5,036 bases of DNA from positions 4,234-9,269 of the forward strand of contig DOVG01000280.1 in NCBI GenBank assembly GCA_003520205.1. Direction: 5' to 3'. The position numbers and the translations under genes are program-made. The notes beneath the pieces were generated by a model that was given only the letters and a program-made list of their open reading frames with translations, did not search any database and was not told the DNA's origin. The DNA comes from Lachnospiraceae bacterium. GTDB taxonomy: Bacteria > Bacillota > Clostridia > Lachnospirales > Lachnospiraceae. Shown here piece after piece: positions 4,093 to 5,036 of the stretch (the first letter of the stretch is position 1; the number at the start of each line of letters is the position of its first letter).

Positions 4093-5036
4093 TTATAAGG
4101 ATATAATTCCAGCATTCAATCCTCTTTTACCATTTGTATATCTATGAGAGAAAAACATCTCATGATTTTTCATGGTACAGAGTTTAGTCTGATATATATT
4201 TGATACCTTTAAACCGGCATTTACAAGTATTAATTCATTCAGATTCCAGAGATTCAGCATATATCTCTGTTTCACACTGACAGTTCTATATATACTGTAT
4301 AATGCGCCCGGATGAGTAAGAAGCATTCCTTCATAATCTTTAGGAATGCTTCTGACATTATTTACATAGCTGCCTGATCTTATAAATACTTCCTGATCTT
4401 TATTTCCAATATTCTGAGTCACTATATTATCTGATGAGGAATCAATGAATGTAGAATTATATATCTCCTTTATAACCGTCTCATCAACCTCATAATTATC
4501 AGGTCCTATAGAAGGACCAATTATCGCAATAATATTCTCAGGAAGACAACCATATACTTCTTTCATTTTATTTACAGTTTTGGCTGCAATTCCCGCAACA
4601 CTTCCTCTCCATCCGGCATGAGATGTTCCAATAACACGACTTACCGGGTCGGCAAAGAGAATAGGAACACAGTCAGCTGTATATACTATAAGTGGAAGAT
4701 TCTTTACATTTGTAATCTGTGCGTCTATTTCGCTATGAGTCAGTTCTCTGGTAATACCATCACCTGCATCTTCTTCTGTGACAACAAGAACTTCTGACTT
4801 ATGAACCTGATTCGGACAAGACATTCTGGTAATGTCTATATCCATAGCACTACCGACACGATTATAGTTTTCTAATACATTTTCTCTATCATCTCCCAGA
4901 TAAAAGCCCATATTAAGTGATTTATAGATGCCGGTACTTACACCACCTAACCTTGTTGTAAATCCATATTTAATTCCGTTAATGTCAGATAAACCATCCA
5001 TCTGAACTATTGGAACTCCATTATTTGTATTAATCA
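4093..5036 (-). CDS. pgeF: PgeF/YlmD-family protein (multicopper polyphenol oxidase, DUF152), 5' end outside window
   Basis: Members of this family (YlmD, YfiH/PgeF, LACC1-like) phosphorolyse or deaminate purine nucleosides; E. coli PgeF is also described as a peptidoglycan editing factor that removes wrongly made UDP-MurNAc-L-Ser. Numbering from the ATG at 5001, the putative zinc/catalytic residues are His67 (CPNQVHKSEV), Cys111 (YTADCVPILFAD) and His128 (GTSHAGWRG). Other family motifs are GFTTRLGGVS (13-22), SLNMGFYLGDD (28-38), IGPSIGPDNYEVD, LCT near the end, and FFSHRYTNGKRG. The ATG at 5001 has no ribosome binding site at a sensible distance. The frame stays open to the edge and reads INTNNGVPIVQ before that Met, resembling the family's usual NGVP-type opening, so the real start is probably to the right of the window. 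The enzyme is unrelated to hydrogenase maturation and sits tail-to-tail with hypE. Confidence 0.9.
   Translation of the reverse strand, partial: INTNNGVPIVQMDGLSDINGIKYGFTTRLGGVSTGIYKSLNMGFYLGDDRENVLENYNRVGSAMDIDITRMSCPNQVHKSEVLVVTEEDAGDGITRELTHSEIDAQITNVKNLPLIVYTADCVPILFADPVSRVIGTSHAGWRGSVAGIAAKTVNKMKEVYGCLPENIIAIIGPSIGPDNYEVDETVIKEIYNSTFIDSSSDNIVTQNIGNKDQEVFIRSGSYVNNVRSIPKDYEGMLLTHPGALYSIYRTVSVKQRYMLNLWNLNELILVNAGLKVSNIYQTKLCTMKNHEMFFSHRYTNGKRGLNAGIISL

Overview
The window holds the 3' part of a [NiFe]-hydrogenase maturation (hyp) operon on the + strand, followed by a convergent gene on the - strand. Gene order is hypF (3' part only), a GNAT acetyltransferase, hypC, hypD, a 255-base gene-free stretch, hypE, and then pgeF/ylmD (multicopper polyphenol oxidase / DUF152 family), whose 5' end runs off the right edge. 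AT-leaning coding sequence, short gaps and strong AGGAGG-type ribosome binding sites suggest a low-to-moderate-GC Firmicute. An anaerobic clostridium, perhaps of the Lachnospiraceae, is likely, but the family-level guess rests on general impression and not on a marker gene.

Bases 1-2829: hypF, GNAT, hypC and hypD are spaced 18-24 bases apart with no visible terminator, so they probably share one transcript. HypF makes carbamoyl-adenylate and passes the carbamoyl group to the C-terminal cysteine of HypE. HypE dehydrates it to a thiocyanate, and the cyanide goes to iron held on the HypC-HypD complex. HypC, HypD and HypE keep their key residues, and so does the visible part of HypF, so the pathway looks functional. 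hypA, hypB and the hydrogenase itself are not in the window. The acetyltransferase is not a known part of this pathway.

Bases 2830-3084: this gene-free stretch is the most unusual part. It contains a unit of about 201 bases (2857-3057) bounded by 17-base imperfect terminal inverted repeats and abutted by a 7-base direct repeat (ATAAAAT). That is the architecture of a small non-autonomous mobile element (MITE-like). Nearly all of it can also be folded into hairpins: one leading hairpin, then three hairpins enclosed by a 9-bp closing stem with only 1-3-base linkers. The 3' arm can pair either with the left terminal repeat or with two separated internal copies of the same modules, which gives two mutually exclusive folds. 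No coding sequence was recognised in it. I cannot tell from one copy whether it is a mobile repeat, a structured RNA, or both.

Bases 3085-5036: hypE has its own ribosome binding site just outside the element and ends in the classic PRIC tail. Its stop codon lies 3 bases from the stop codon of the convergent pgeF-like gene, with no terminator between them.
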